Source of the DNA: an uncultured bacterium | GTDB taxonomy: Bacteria > Cyanobacteriota > Vampirovibrionia > Gastranaerophilales > Gastranaerophilaceae | Reading direction: 5' to 3' | Assembly: GCA_949035555.1 (NCBI GenBank) | Contig: CAROLD010000016.1 | Span: 1-47,837 of the forward strand | DNA length: 47,837 nucleotides | In this document: positions 31,591 through 40,295 of the stretch, piece after piece | Layout: every line of letters begins with the position of its first letter | Numbering within the stretch: position 1 is the stretch's first letter | The notes under the pieces: generated by a model | Seen by the model: only the letters and a program-made list of their open reading frames with translations | Databases searched by the model: none | What the model was told of the DNA's origin: nothing | Made by a program: the position numbers and the translations under genes

Positions 31591-32763
31591 ATGAATAAAA
31601 TTTTAACAGTAATATTATCAGAAGAACTTTCAACATCGGAAGTATTAAAACTTTTTGCCGATGAATTTGACAATCTTGATGTGCGAGAAACCCACAATTG
31701 CACCTGCGCATTTGATACAATATCAACGACAAAAGAGAAATCTATCTTGATTGTTGATTTATCAATGAACAAACAAGCTAAAATAGATTTAATATTAAAC
31801 ATAACAAAAGAAAATAAAAATTGTAAAGTTCTGGCGTTATCTGATAATCCATCTGTTGACCTTATTATTGAAATCATGAGAGCAGGAACCAAAGAGTTCC
31901 TTCCCGTTCCGATTATAAAAAACGAATTTTGTTCAGCTGTAAAAAAACTTATTTCTGATTTTGATGAACAAAAAAAACACAGCCGCTGTAAAATTATTTC
32001 AGTATTTTCAAACAAAGGCGGTATTGGTAAAACCTCACTTGCTTCAAATTTAGCTCTGGAACTTGCAAAACTAACAAAAGAAAATATTGCATTAATTGAC
32101 CTTAATTTCCAGATGGGTGACATTACAACATTTTTAGACCTAAAGCCGTCATTCAATATTTCTTATATGTTGGAAAATTTGGACAAAATTAATGAAACAT
32201 TTTTGTTAAGCACTCTTGAAAGATATAAAAAATCAAGCTTATACGTATTGGCAGATCCTCCTTATTTCAAGCAAGCCGACAACATTCAGCCTAAACAAAT
32301 TACAAAACTTTTTAATACTTTAAAAGAAACTTTTTCCTATATAATTGTAGATGCAGAAGCGAGCTTTGACGGAAAAAACATTACTGCGCTTGACAATTCA
32401 GACTTAATAATGCTTGTGACGGTTGCAAACCTTCCGGCGTTAAGAAATACCCAAAGATGTCTTGAACTTTTTGACAAACTGGGATATGAAAAAGATAAAA
32501 CAAAAATTATAGTTAACAGATATATGGAAAACGACGAAATAAAAGAAGCAGATGTCGAAAGAGTCCTTTCAAAAGACATTTATTGGAAAATACCGAATAA
32601 CTATTTTGCAATTATGTCTGCAATAAATAAAGGGATTCCTGTTAGTGAAATCAATGATTCTACAAATATCGCACAAAGCTACAAAGGACTTGCACAAATT
32701 ATTTCCGACAATATTTACAGACAAAATATGGCAGCAAAATTTGAAAATATTTTAAACAGTTAA
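31591..32763 (+). CDS. CpaE/MinD-like ATPase with receiver-like N-terminus
   Basis: A 390-aa protein of the CpaE type. Residues 1-125 resemble a response-regulator fold (SILIVDLSMNK, SDNPSVDLIIEIMRAGTKEFLPVPI) and 140-380 a ParA/MinD ATPase with the deviant Walker A KGGIGKTSLASN. In the Tad/Flp pilus system CpaE localises assembly at the pole. No other tad gene is present in this window; pilT and a prepilin peptidase are. A 128-aa partner gene starts 9 bp downstream. Confidence 0.8.
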   Translation: MNKILTVILSEELSTSEVLKLFADEFDNLDVRETHNCTCAFDTISTTKEKSILIVDLSMNKQAKIDLILNITKENKNCKVLALSDNPSVDLIIEIMRAGTKEFLPVPIIKNEFCSAVKKLISDFDEQKKHSRCKIISVFSNKGGIGKTSLASNLALELAKLTKENIALIDLNFQMGDITTFLDLKPSFNISYMLENLDKINETFLLSTLERYKKSSLYVLADPPYFKQADNIQPKQITKLFNTLKETFSYIIVDAEASFDGKNITALDNSDLIMLVTVANLPALRNTQRCLELFDKLGYEKDKTKIIVNRYMENDEIKEADVERVLSKDIYWKIPNNYFAIMSAINKGIPVSEINDSTNIAQSYKGLAQIISDNIYRQNMAAKFENILNS

Positions 32764-32772
32764 AGGAGAAAA

Positions 32773-33159
32773 ATGGGTTTAGCAGACAGATTTAAAGAAA
32801 AACTTGAAAATAAAGATATATTTCAAAAAAACGAAATTGATAAAACTTTAGAAACTAATAATATTAGATTCATTTCAAAACCGATTGAAAAATTTAAACC
32901 GGAGTGTAACATATTACAAGAGCCGGTGCAGGAAATTGAGGCACAACAAACAACCCCTAAACTCGAAGATTTAGAAACCGAAATAATTTCAAAAATTCGA
33001 AAAACTCCATACTGGGATGAATATTCTACAAATCGACAGAAAAATATGATTAGCAAATATTTTGAAATAAAAAAATCTAAATATACGACAGAGAATATTA
33101 CAATTTCAGAAAAGCAGGAATTTATCAGTAATATATTGGCTTTAGCTAATAACAGATAA
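32773..33159 (+). CDS. unrecognised partner protein, 128 aa
   Basis: Unrecognised. It follows the CpaE-like gene by 9 bp with AAAGGAG upstream, so it is almost certainly cotranscribed. It begins with a basic amphipathic helix (MGLADRFKEKLENK), has a variable middle and a folded-looking C-terminus (TPYWDEYSTNRQKNMISKYFEIK...). A strong terminator follows. It could be a regulator or adaptor of the ATPase. Confidence 0.65.
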   Translation: MGLADRFKEKLENKDIFQKNEIDKTLETNNIRFISKPIEKFKPECNILQEPVQEIEAQQTTPKLEDLETEIISKIRKTPYWDEYSTNRQKNMISKYFEIKKSKYTTENITISEKQEFISNILALANNR

Positions 33160-33165
33160 TAATAT

Positions 33166-33205
33166 AAAACGAAGCGGCGGAGCAAATGCTCCGCCGCTTC
33201 GTTTT
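33166..33205. terminator. strong bidirectional intrinsic terminator
   Basis: An 18-bp perfect stem (AAAACGAAGCGGCGGAGC at 33166-33183 with its complement at 33188-33205), 4-nt loop, between the convergent 128-aa gene and the 298-aa membrane protein. Confidence 0.93.
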
Positions 33206-33217
33206 ATTATGAAAAAT

Positions 33218-34114
33218 TTATTTCACATCAATCATTTTTTCTACATAAATTTCTTCCAAACAATCAGCATAAGCAAGCTGAGTAATCCAGTGAATATAAG
33301 CAGAAAATGTTGTAAAAATTGAAAGATATAAAACTGCCGGCACAAGAAAATACCATTGAGTTGCAAAGTTCTCATTACCTGCAATAATAAACATTGCCCC
33401 AAATCCAATAACCAAAATTATACCTAATAAAACACCCGCCATAACTATAATTTGAGCTGCAATATTTGTAACAAAATTTACTACTATAAATTTCAGGGCT
33501 GTAAATATAGTTTCTTTAAATTCTTTCTTCATAAATTGAAAAACTAACATAGGATTAAATAATTCTTTACTATACTCAAAATTTTCACAATATTTCATAT
33601 ACACCATTGCCAAAAATGGAGAAAGAATAAACAATGGGATTATAATTAAGAATAATAAAATCAAGAAAATTAATGAAAAACCAATTAATAATGGCGTATT
33701 ATTTTGGTAGTTTGCAATAACATAAGCAAAACCGCCTATAATCAATCCCATATAAATAAAACAAGGGATTGAAACATATAATGACCAAACAATTGCAAGC
33801 GGTAGTCCTTTTATCCCGTGAATTAAACAATCCCACGAAATTTGCGGAATGCCATAAGGTTCATTAAATCTTCTGTTTAAAAACTTATACCATAGCCCCT
33901 GAAGCATAAGTATGGGTACAAGAGAAAGCACTAATAATACCACCCCTGCGATTAGCAAAGATACTATCACATTTTTTGATGCATCTTTATCTATCATTTG
34001 AATTGTTGTTGCCGTCATACAAGGCAAAAAGAACAATAACGCTGCAAAAAAGTGTTGTTTTTTCATCTCTTCGCCTTCAAACAAATTTTGGAACGCATTA
34101 AGAATTTTATCCAT
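33218..34114 (-). CDS. multispanning membrane protein, 298 aa, unrecognised
   Basis: Six to eight hydrophobic segments starting near residue 20. The central segment (WDCLIHGIKGLPLAIVWSLYVSIPCFIYMGLI) resembles DUF4013-type proteins of unknown function, but this is only a pattern resemblance. The ATG is preceded by GAGAGGTTAAT. It diverges from uvrB. A second membrane protein of similar character lies on the other side of uvrB. Confidence 0.65.
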   Translation of the reverse strand: MDKILNAFQNLFEGEEMKKQHFFAALLFFLPCMTATTIQMIDKDASKNVIVSLLIAGVVLLVLSLVPILMLQGLWYKFLNRRFNEPYGIPQISWDCLIHGIKGLPLAIVWSLYVSIPCFIYMGLIIGGFAYVIANYQNNTPLLIGFSLIFLILLFLIIIPLFILSPFLAMVYMKYCENFEYSKELFNPMLVFQFMKKEFKETIFTALKFIVVNFVTNIAAQIIVMAGVLLGIILVIGFGAMFIIAGNENFATQWYFLVPAVLYLSIFTTFSAYIHWITQLAYADCLEEIYVEKMIDVK

Positions 34115-34187
34115 ATTAACCTCTCAAACTAATTACAAACTTGATATTACAATATTTTTAGGTTCAAATCAAGCTCTATATAAAAAG

Positions 34188-34217
34188 TTACAAGAAATCA
34201 AATTTTTATACTAAAAT
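34188..34217 (+). promoter_or_regulatory. uvrB promoter, predicted leaderless
   Basis: TTACAA (34188-34193), 18 bp, TAAAAT (34212-34217), ending 6 bp before the uvrB ATG at 34224. No ribosome binding site is present in between or upstream. No LexA-type box was recognised. Confidence 0.6.
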
Positions 34218-34223
34218 ATTGTT

Positions 34224-36215
34224 ATGGAACATAAAAAATTTAAAATAAGTTCAAAATATAAACCTTCAGGAGACCAGCCAAAAGCTATCGACCAACTAAC
34301 AGAAGGAATAATTAAGGGATATGATACCCAGACTTTACTTGGGATTACAGGTTCCGGAAAAACTTTTACGATTGCAAATGTAATCGAGAAAGTTCAAAAG
34401 CCTACACTGATTATTGCACATAACAAAACGCTTGCCGCTCAGTTATATAACGAGTTTAAGGAACTTTTTCCTGATAATGCAGTTGAATACTTTATCAGTT
34501 ACTATGATTATTATCAGCCGGAAGCATATATTCCCAGAACTGATACTTATATTGAAAAATCATCCTCCATAAATGAAGAAATCGACCGACTTCGACACAA
34601 CACCACAAGAAGTCTGTACGAACGGGATGATGTCATTGTTATCGCTTCCGTAAGCTGTATTTACGGCTTGGGATTACCCGAAAATTATTTCAAAGGTTCG
34701 GTTGAAATTAAAGTAGGGGATGAAATTGACCGTGACGTATTTTTAAAACATCTGGTTGAAACCCGCTACGAACGAAATGATTTGGAATTAAAATGTTCAA
34801 CATTCAGAGCAAGAGGCGATATCGTCGAAATTATGCCGGCTTATGAAAAAATCATCACTAGAATTTACTTTTTTGGTGACGAAGTTGAAAAAATTGTTCG
34901 CATTGATAATGTTTCAGGAGAAATACTTGAAACTCCGGACAGTGTTGTAATTTACCCTGCTGTTCACTATATTTCATATGACGAAAACGAAGAAGAAACT
35001 ATTACCTTAATACGACAGGAATTACAACAGCGCCTTATTGAACTTAATAATGAAAACAAACTTATTGAAGCCCAAAGACTTGAACAACGGGTCAAATATG
35101 ACATTGAAATGTTAAAAGAAATGGGCTACTGCACAGGTATCGAAAATTATTCCCGAATTATAGAACGGCGTCCGGTAGGCTCGGCTCCGGCGACTTTGTT
35201 AGATTATTTCAGAGGAGATTTTCTAACAATTGTGGATGAATCGCACGTAACACTACCGCAAATCAAAGGTATGAGTCATGGAGATGCGGCTAGGAAAAAT
35301 GTTCTTGTTGATTACGGGTTCCGTCTGCCTTGTGCAAAAGATAACAGACCTCTGAAAAACGAAGAATTTTACGACAAAGTTAAACAAAAAATCTATATTT
35401 CAGCAACACCCGGCAACTTCGAAAAAGATACATCAGCACAGATTGTGGAACAAATTATCCGCCCTACAGGACTTCTTGATCCCAAAATCTCGGTACGTCC
35501 GATTGATACTCAAATTAATGATTTGAAAGAAGAAATCAAGAAACGTGCAGATAAAGATGAAAGAATTCTTATCACTACATTAACTAAACGTATGGCGGAA
35601 GATTTAACTGATTTCTTTTTGCAAGAAGGAATACGCGTTAGATATCTGCATAGTGAAGTTAAATCAATTGAGCGTGTGGAAATTCTTAGAGATTTAAGAC
35701 TAGGTGAATTTGATGTTCTTATTGGGGTCAATCTTTTAAGAGAAGGACTGGATATTCCAGAAGTTTCTCTTGTAGCAATAATGGATGCAGATAAAGAAGG
35801 CTTCTTGCGCTCAGATACCAGCCTTATCCAGACAATCGGACGTGCTGCAAGAAACGCATGCGGTGAAGTAATTATGTATGCTGATAAAATTACCGACTCA
35901 ATGGACAGAGCAATTAAAGAGACCGAAAGACGTAGAAAATTACAGATTGAACACAATAAAAAGTTCGGAATTATTCCGCAAACAATCAAAAAACCTGTTG
36001 AAAACAACCTTTTATCACTTGTTGCCAGCTATCGAGACCTTGAAGATATTGTTGCAGAAGAAATGGTTGATTTGGGCATAGAGAAAAAAGATTTGCCTAA
36101 GCTCATTGATAAACTGGAAAAAGATATGCACAAAGCCGCTAAAATACTTGATTTTGAACGAGCTGCACAAATAAGAGACCAGCTTAAAAAGCTTAGAGAA
36201 ATGAAAGGTAACTAA
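34224..36215 (+). CDS. uvrB: excinuclease ABC subunit B (UvrB)
   Basis: A 663-aa UvrB, the damage-verifying helicase of nucleotide excision repair. Walker A GITGSGKT (about 39-46), the beta-hairpin region YYDYYQPEAYIP, the DESHVTLPQ helicase motif, motif VI QTIGRAARN and the C-terminal UvrC-binding coiled coil (ending AAKILDFERAAQIRDQLKKLRE) are all present. Length is normal. Its last 4 bp overlap the end of the opposing membrane-protein gene. Confidence 0.97.
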   Translation: MEHKKFKISSKYKPSGDQPKAIDQLTEGIIKGYDTQTLLGITGSGKTFTIANVIEKVQKPTLIIAHNKTLAAQLYNEFKELFPDNAVEYFISYYDYYQPEAYIPRTDTYIEKSSSINEEIDRLRHNTTRSLYERDDVIVIASVSCIYGLGLPENYFKGSVEIKVGDEIDRDVFLKHLVETRYERNDLELKCSTFRARGDIVEIMPAYEKIITRIYFFGDEVEKIVRIDNVSGEILETPDSVVIYPAVHYISYDENEEETITLIRQELQQRLIELNNENKLIEAQRLEQRVKYDIEMLKEMGYCTGIENYSRIIERRPVGSAPATLLDYFRGDFLTIVDESHVTLPQIKGMSHGDAARKNVLVDYGFRLPCAKDNRPLKNEEFYDKVKQKIYISATPGNFEKDTSAQIVEQIIRPTGLLDPKISVRPIDTQINDLKEEIKKRADKDERILITTLTKRMAEDLTDFFLQEGIRVRYLHSEVKSIERVEILRDLRLGEFDVLIGVNLLREGLDIPEVSLVAIMDADKEGFLRSDTSLIQTIGRAARNACGEVIMYADKITDSMDRAIKETERRRKLQIEHNKKFGIIPQTIKKPVENNLLSLVASYRDLEDIVAEEMVDLGIEKKDLPKLIDKLEKDMHKAAKILDFERAAQIRDQLKKLREMKGN

Positions 36216-36976
36216 TTTTTCATTCTTTCAACTGCGTCATCAATTAGGTTTGTTTTGTTATGATTATCATCATATTCTTCATTACTGCCTTTAATTTGCT
36301 CATAAGCAGACTGAGCAAGATAGTTTGCAATGATGGAGATATTTACCACAAACACACATGAACAATAGAAAATAAATCCCCAGTGCGTAAACGGTAAATT
36401 AAAGAATGAGAACAGGTATGCTACAGGACCAACAAGAAGAACATCAGCAATTGCAAGCTGAGGTACAAAAAACAACAGACATACAAAAATATCTACACAA
36501 GATTCAAGAATTACTTTATAATTAAAAGCTTGCATAACATTATGATATTTTGCAAAAGATAGATAAGCAGTCAATAATATAGACCCAATAATTGACCACA
36601 CAATAATACTGAATATAAGCTGAGTATGAGGTAAGTCTATCGGGATTTGAATCATTGTAACTATCAAATTCCCGATAAAATACCATATAAAAATTTGCGG
36701 AAGCATTACCAAAGATGCAAGAAGAATAGATTTAGCAAGACTTAACGGATTAAGTGTTAAAACTTCTTTTTTATTCATTCTAACATTATTAATGCCCTGA
36801 GTTAACAAGCCAAGAAACAGTATGGCACTAATTATTGCGTAAAAGTAGAAAGATCCCATTTCTCCTACCAGAAAAAACTTTGTACAAAAATACACAGGGA
36901 TTGCATAAAGTACTATCTTAACAAAAGATAAATTTTCGCTAATGGATTCACTAAATGCGTCAACAATAGATGCCAT
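36212..36976 (-). CDS. multispanning membrane protein, 254 aa, unrecognised
   Basis: About six hydrophobic segments, with a polar C-terminal tail after residue 225 (GSNEEYDDNHNKTNLIDDAVERM). Unrecognised. The start has AAGGAAGG upstream. It is convergent with uvrB (4-bp overlap) and follows pilT on the same strand, 35 bp away, so it may belong to the pilT transcript. Confidence 0.65.
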   Translation of the reverse strand: MASIVDAFSESISENLSFVKIVLYAIPVYFCTKFFLVGEMGSFYFYAIISAILFLGLLTQGINNVRMNKKEVLTLNPLSLAKSILLASLVMLPQIFIWYFIGNLIVTMIQIPIDLPHTQLIFSIIVWSIIGSILLTAYLSFAKYHNVMQAFNYKVILESCVDIFVCLLFFVPQLAIADVLLVGPVAYLFSFFNLPFTHWGFIFYCSCVFVVNISIIANYLAQSAYEQIKGSNEEYDDNHNKTNLIDDAVERMKN

Positions 36977-37011
36977 ACGTAGTTCCTTCCTTAATTATAA
37001 ATTGTAAAAAT

Positions 37012-38082
37012 TTAGCCGCCTTGAATTAAACGTTTAAGTTCGGCTGGTTTAGATGATTTAGCAAGAGCATCCTCAATAGTAACCAGACCTTGTTTAAACA
37101 AACCTGCAAGTGCAGACTCAAGAGTCTGCATACCTGACCCTGAACTGGTTTGAATTGTAGAATAAATCTGAGCCGCCTTAGCTTCACGGATAAGGTTAGC
37201 AATTGCAGGAGTAACAACCATGATTTCCTGAGCCATTACACGACCTTTTCTGGAGCCATCCGGTTGACGTTTAGGAAGAAGTGTTTGTGAAAATACAGCA
37301 ACAAGAGAGTTAGCCAATTGAACACGAATTTGTTGCTGTTGACCTTCCGGAAATACGTCAATAATACGGTCAATTGTTTGAGAAGCTGAGGAGGTGTGAA
37401 GTGTACCGAACACTAAGTGACCTGTTTCTGCGGCAGTTAAAGCCAACGCAATTGTTTCGTGGTCACGCATCTCACCTACCAGAATAATATCAGGGTCTTC
37501 ACGAAGTGCAGATTTTAAAGCATTAGCGAAACTTCTTGTGTCCATACCTAATTCACGCTGGTGAATAACTGAAACTTTAGAAGTATGAACAAATTCGACT
37601 GGGTCTTCAATTGTCAAAATGTGTTCCGCTCTTGTTCTATTAATATAGTCAATCATAGCAGCCAGAGTAGTAGATTTACCGGAACCTGTAGGACCTGTTA
37701 CCAGAACCAATCCACGCGGTTTTTCAGCAATCGTTGTAACAACAGGAGGCATACCCAAATCTTCCAACTGAGGAGCTGTTGTAGCAATCGTTCTGAATGC
37801 AGCTGCGTATGAACCTTTATCTTTATAGAAGTTCACACGGAAACGACCGATGCCTTCAACACCATAAGAAAAATCTAACTCCCATTCTTGCTCCAAACGA
37901 CGTCTTTGTTCATTTGACATCATTGGAAATAACAGAGTTTCGACACCTTCAGATGTTAACGGTTCATGATCTGCCCTGACAAGCTTACCGTCAATACGCA
38001 TAACCGGCGGCAGACCACTCGAAATATGCAAATCGGATCCTTTACGATCCATCAATTCCTTTAATAAATCTTCAATAATCAA
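37012..38082 (-). CDS. pilT: type IV pilus retraction ATPase PilT
   Basis: A 356-aa PilT. Walker A GPTGSGKSTTLAAM, the Asp box (EDPVEFVH), Walker B (DPDIILVGEMRD) and the His box (ETGHLVFGTLHTSSA) are present, and the C-terminal AIRNLIRE-type segment is conserved as AIANLIREAKA. The start codon is TTG at 38082 (reading MIIEDLLKEL) with GAGGG 8 bp upstream; no better ATG is near. It follows an 83-aa gene by 14 bp. It drives pilus retraction and twitching motility. Confidence 0.95.
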   Translation of the reverse strand: MIIEDLLKELMDRKGSDLHISSGLPPVMRIDGKLVRADHEPLTSEGVETLLFPMMSNEQRRRLEQEWELDFSYGVEGIGRFRVNFYKDKGSYAAAFRTIATTAPQLEDLGMPPVVTTIAEKPRGLVLVTGPTGSGKSTTLAAMIDYINRTRAEHILTIEDPVEFVHTSKVSVIHQRELGMDTRSFANALKSALREDPDIILVGEMRDHETIALALTAAETGHLVFGTLHTSSASQTIDRIIDVFPEGQQQQIRVQLANSLVAVFSQTLLPKRQPDGSRKGRVMAQEIMVVTPAIANLIREAKAAQIYSTIQTSSGSGMQTLESALAGLFKQGLVTIEDALAKSSKPAELKRLIQGG

Positions 38083-38096
38083 TTTAAAGCCCTCAC

Positions 38097-38348
38097 TTAT
38101 TCATTGTAATCCATAATAGCATCGTTTTCTTTTGCCGCTAACTCTATCATTAAATAAGTCATATATGCACCCAGAGCTACAGCTTTCGGGTCTAAATCCG
38201 TCTTATTTGCGGCTTCAATAATTGCAGTATTAACCTCGGGATTCTCTTCCTTTATATAATGAATCATACGCTTACGCCAAGCAGGCATATCTTCAAAAAT
38301 CTCATTAAATGCAGTATTTGCAATATCTTCTGATATAACAGGTAACAT
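38097..38348 (-). CDS. small unrecognised protein, 83 aa, before pilT
   Basis: The ATG at 38348 (MLPVISEDIANTAF) is preferred; an upstream ATG at 38384 would overlap probable promoter elements (TATAAT-like sequences at about 38365-38395). The protein is a single helical unit with ...PKAVALGAYMTYLMIELAAKE. It is not recognised. It is 14 bp upstream of pilT on the same strand, so it may belong to the pilus operon. Confidence 0.6.
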   Translation of the reverse strand: MLPVISEDIANTAFNEIFEDMPAWRKRMIHYIKEENPEVNTAIIEAANKTDLDPKAVALGAYMTYLMIELAAKENDAIMDYNE

Positions 38349-38455
38349 ACGACCAACCCTTTTTATAATACTATTACAACACAATTATTATACACTAAAT
38401 TTCAACTTAAGTCCAGATTTCAATAAAAATCATATGTTTGCAGTATAATATTTTT

Positions 38456-39562
38456 ATGAATTTAACAAAGCTCTATCTCAATAATTATCGAAATTGTAGA
38501 GATTTAGAATTGGATTTTAAAAAGTCTAAAATATTGATTATAGGAAAAAATGCTCAAGGTAAAACGAATATTTTAGAAAGCATTTATTTTTTATCCTGTC
38601 TGAAATCTCAACGAACTTCAAACTTAACAGAGCTTATAAATTTTGATGATGATAAGTTAAAATTAGAAGCTGAATTGATAAAGTCAAATACAAACATTGA
38701 TTTATTTTACGCGTATACATCTGATAAAAAGCGTGAAATAAAGGTCAACGGTGTAAAATCGACAATAAAAGATTTCAAGACAGTTCTGAAAACAGTTTTA
38801 TTTTCAACAACAGACTTATTACTGCTCCGAGGGGCACCGCAGGACAGAAGAGATTGGCTGGACCGAGCAATTTCGCAAATCTATCCTGCTTATGATGACA
38901 GATTATCTAAATATGATAAAATCCGAATTCAAAAAAACAATTTTCTAAAAGATTGTGCAAAAACAGGGCAAATCAACGAAGATCTGCTTGAGGTTTATAA
39001 TGAACAACTTTCTATCACGGGAAGCAATATTATTTATATCCGCAAAAAGTTTTTAAAAGAAATTGAAAAAATTGCACAGGACAAACACAAAACAATAAGC
39101 GATACTGAACAGCTTTCAATAAAATATAATTGCAGTTTTAGCTGTGAAAGCAACAGTATTGACGAAATTCAGCAGAACTTTAAACAAACACTGCAAGAGC
39201 GCAGAATTGAAGAAATGCGCAGATGCCAAGCTTGTGTAGGTCCACACAGAGACGATATTATTTTTTACATAAATAATCAGGAAGCCACAAAATTTGCCTC
39301 ACAAGGTCAGCAAAGAACAATTGTTCTTGCACTCAAACTTTCAGAACTTGATATTATAACGAATAAAACGGGAGATGAGCCGATATTACTGCTTGATGAT
39401 GTTCTTGCAGAACTCGACGACCTTAGACAAAACTACCTGCTGAAATCCATAGATTCAAATACTCAAACAATTATCACATCAGTTGATACGATTTTATTTG
39501 AGGAAGAGTTTTTAAAAGATGTTCAAATCTACAAAATCGAAAACGGTACAATTATAGAATAA
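38456..39562 (+). CDS. recF: DNA replication and repair protein RecF
   Basis: A 368-aa RecF (SMC-like ABC ATPase at gaps with RecR). Walker A GKNAQGKTN (about 28-36), the signature FASQGQQRTIVLALKLSE and Walker B ILLLDDVLAELD are present. The start chosen is ATG 38456, which gives the canonical LTKLYLNNYRNCRDLEL; an ATG at 38438 is 6 codons upstream. TATAAT at 38444-38449 ends 6 bp before it with no ribosome binding site; only a weak -35 was seen. The last 11 bp overlap the opposing ART gene. Confidence 0.95.
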   Translation: MNLTKLYLNNYRNCRDLELDFKKSKILIIGKNAQGKTNILESIYFLSCLKSQRTSNLTELINFDDDKLKLEAELIKSNTNIDLFYAYTSDKKREIKVNGVKSTIKDFKTVLKTVLFSTTDLLLLRGAPQDRRDWLDRAISQIYPAYDDRLSKYDKIRIQKNNFLKDCAKTGQINEDLLEVYNEQLSITGSNIIYIRKKFLKEIEKIAQDKHKTISDTEQLSIKYNCSFSCESNSIDEIQQNFKQTLQERRIEEMRRCQACVGPHRDDIIFYINNQEATKFASQGQQRTIVLALKLSELDIITNKTGDEPILLLDDVLAELDDLRQNYLLKSIDSNTQTIITSVDTILFEEEFLKDVQIYKIENGTIIE

Positions 39563-40295
39563 GCTCAAGCACACCGTTTCCAATAATTTTAAACTTACAA
39601 CCGCGCGGCAATAACATTTCTTTTTCTGCCGTATCTCTCAAATCCCAGAATGAAGTATCTTTAGGTAGACGAATTTCGTATGTAAAATTATCCGCACCGT
39701 CGCAGATAATACCTTCCATTGAAGCTCCACGCTCAGTTGAAGTTGATAAATAACCTGCATCAGTCAAAATGCCATCTTTTGCGGTATCCATCCATTGACG
39801 CGGGGCATCACGATAAACAGTCATTGGTTCAGTTGTCTTTGAAGTAAAATTTTTGTCCAGAATATCAATACTTTCAACTATTGTTCTGTTAAAAGCTTTT
39901 TTCTCCTCAACTTGTTTTTGCAAATATTTGCGTATTTGAGGCGGAATATCATCACTATCTACGGGCAAATCTTTAAATGTACCGCTTCTCAGAAATTTAT
40001 TAACTTCCCGCCCGCATTCCATATAAAAACCTCTCGGATTGCGTCTCATAAACTGATAAGTATCAAAATCAACAGGAAGCTCTTGAGCAACAAATTTCTC
40101 TAATCGCTTTAATAAAGAAACTTTGTTTAACCCTGATTGTAAGGAACCAAAAGATATTGCCCCCATACACTTTAGAGAATTCATCAATAAATCCGAATTA
40201 TTTTGTTCAAGATTTTTATTTGATGAAGTAACATTCTTAGATAGAAGCTTATATCTTACCGGCGAAAGACTATTAAAACAAATACTATTAAGCAT
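39552..40295 (-). CDS. ADP-ribosyltransferase-domain protein, ExE type
   Basis: A 247-aa protein with a C-terminal ADP-ribosyltransferase-like domain. Seen: TVYR with R162, GYLSTS (181-186, STS motif) and E224-K-E226 followed by MLLPRGCKFKI, the ExE motif plus the LLPRG strand of clostridial-type ARTs such as iota/C2-type and VIP2. The ExE form usually marks arginine-modifying enzymes. No signal peptide; the N-terminal 50 residues are a polar leader with AISFGSLQ. Its ATG overlaps the end of the 548-aa gene by 8 bp, so they are coupled, and its end overlaps recF by 11 bp. Target unknown. Confidence 0.78.
   Translation of the reverse strand: MLNSICFNSLSPVRYKLLSKNVTSSNKNLEQNNSDLLMNSLKCMGAISFGSLQSGLNKVSLLKRLEKFVAQELPVDFDTYQFMRRNPRGFYMECGREVNKFLRSGTFKDLPVDSDDIPPQIRKYLQKQVEEKKAFNRTIVESIDILDKNFTSKTTEPMTVYRDAPRQWMDTAKDGILTDAGYLSTSTERGASMEGIICDGADNFTYEIRLPKDTSFWDLRDTAEKEMLLPRGCKFKIIGNGVLELIL

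Noticed and set aside
34130..34165. HLR1-like box before uvrB
   Set aside because: Two TTACA cores are present but 9 nt apart, which does not fit the consensus.
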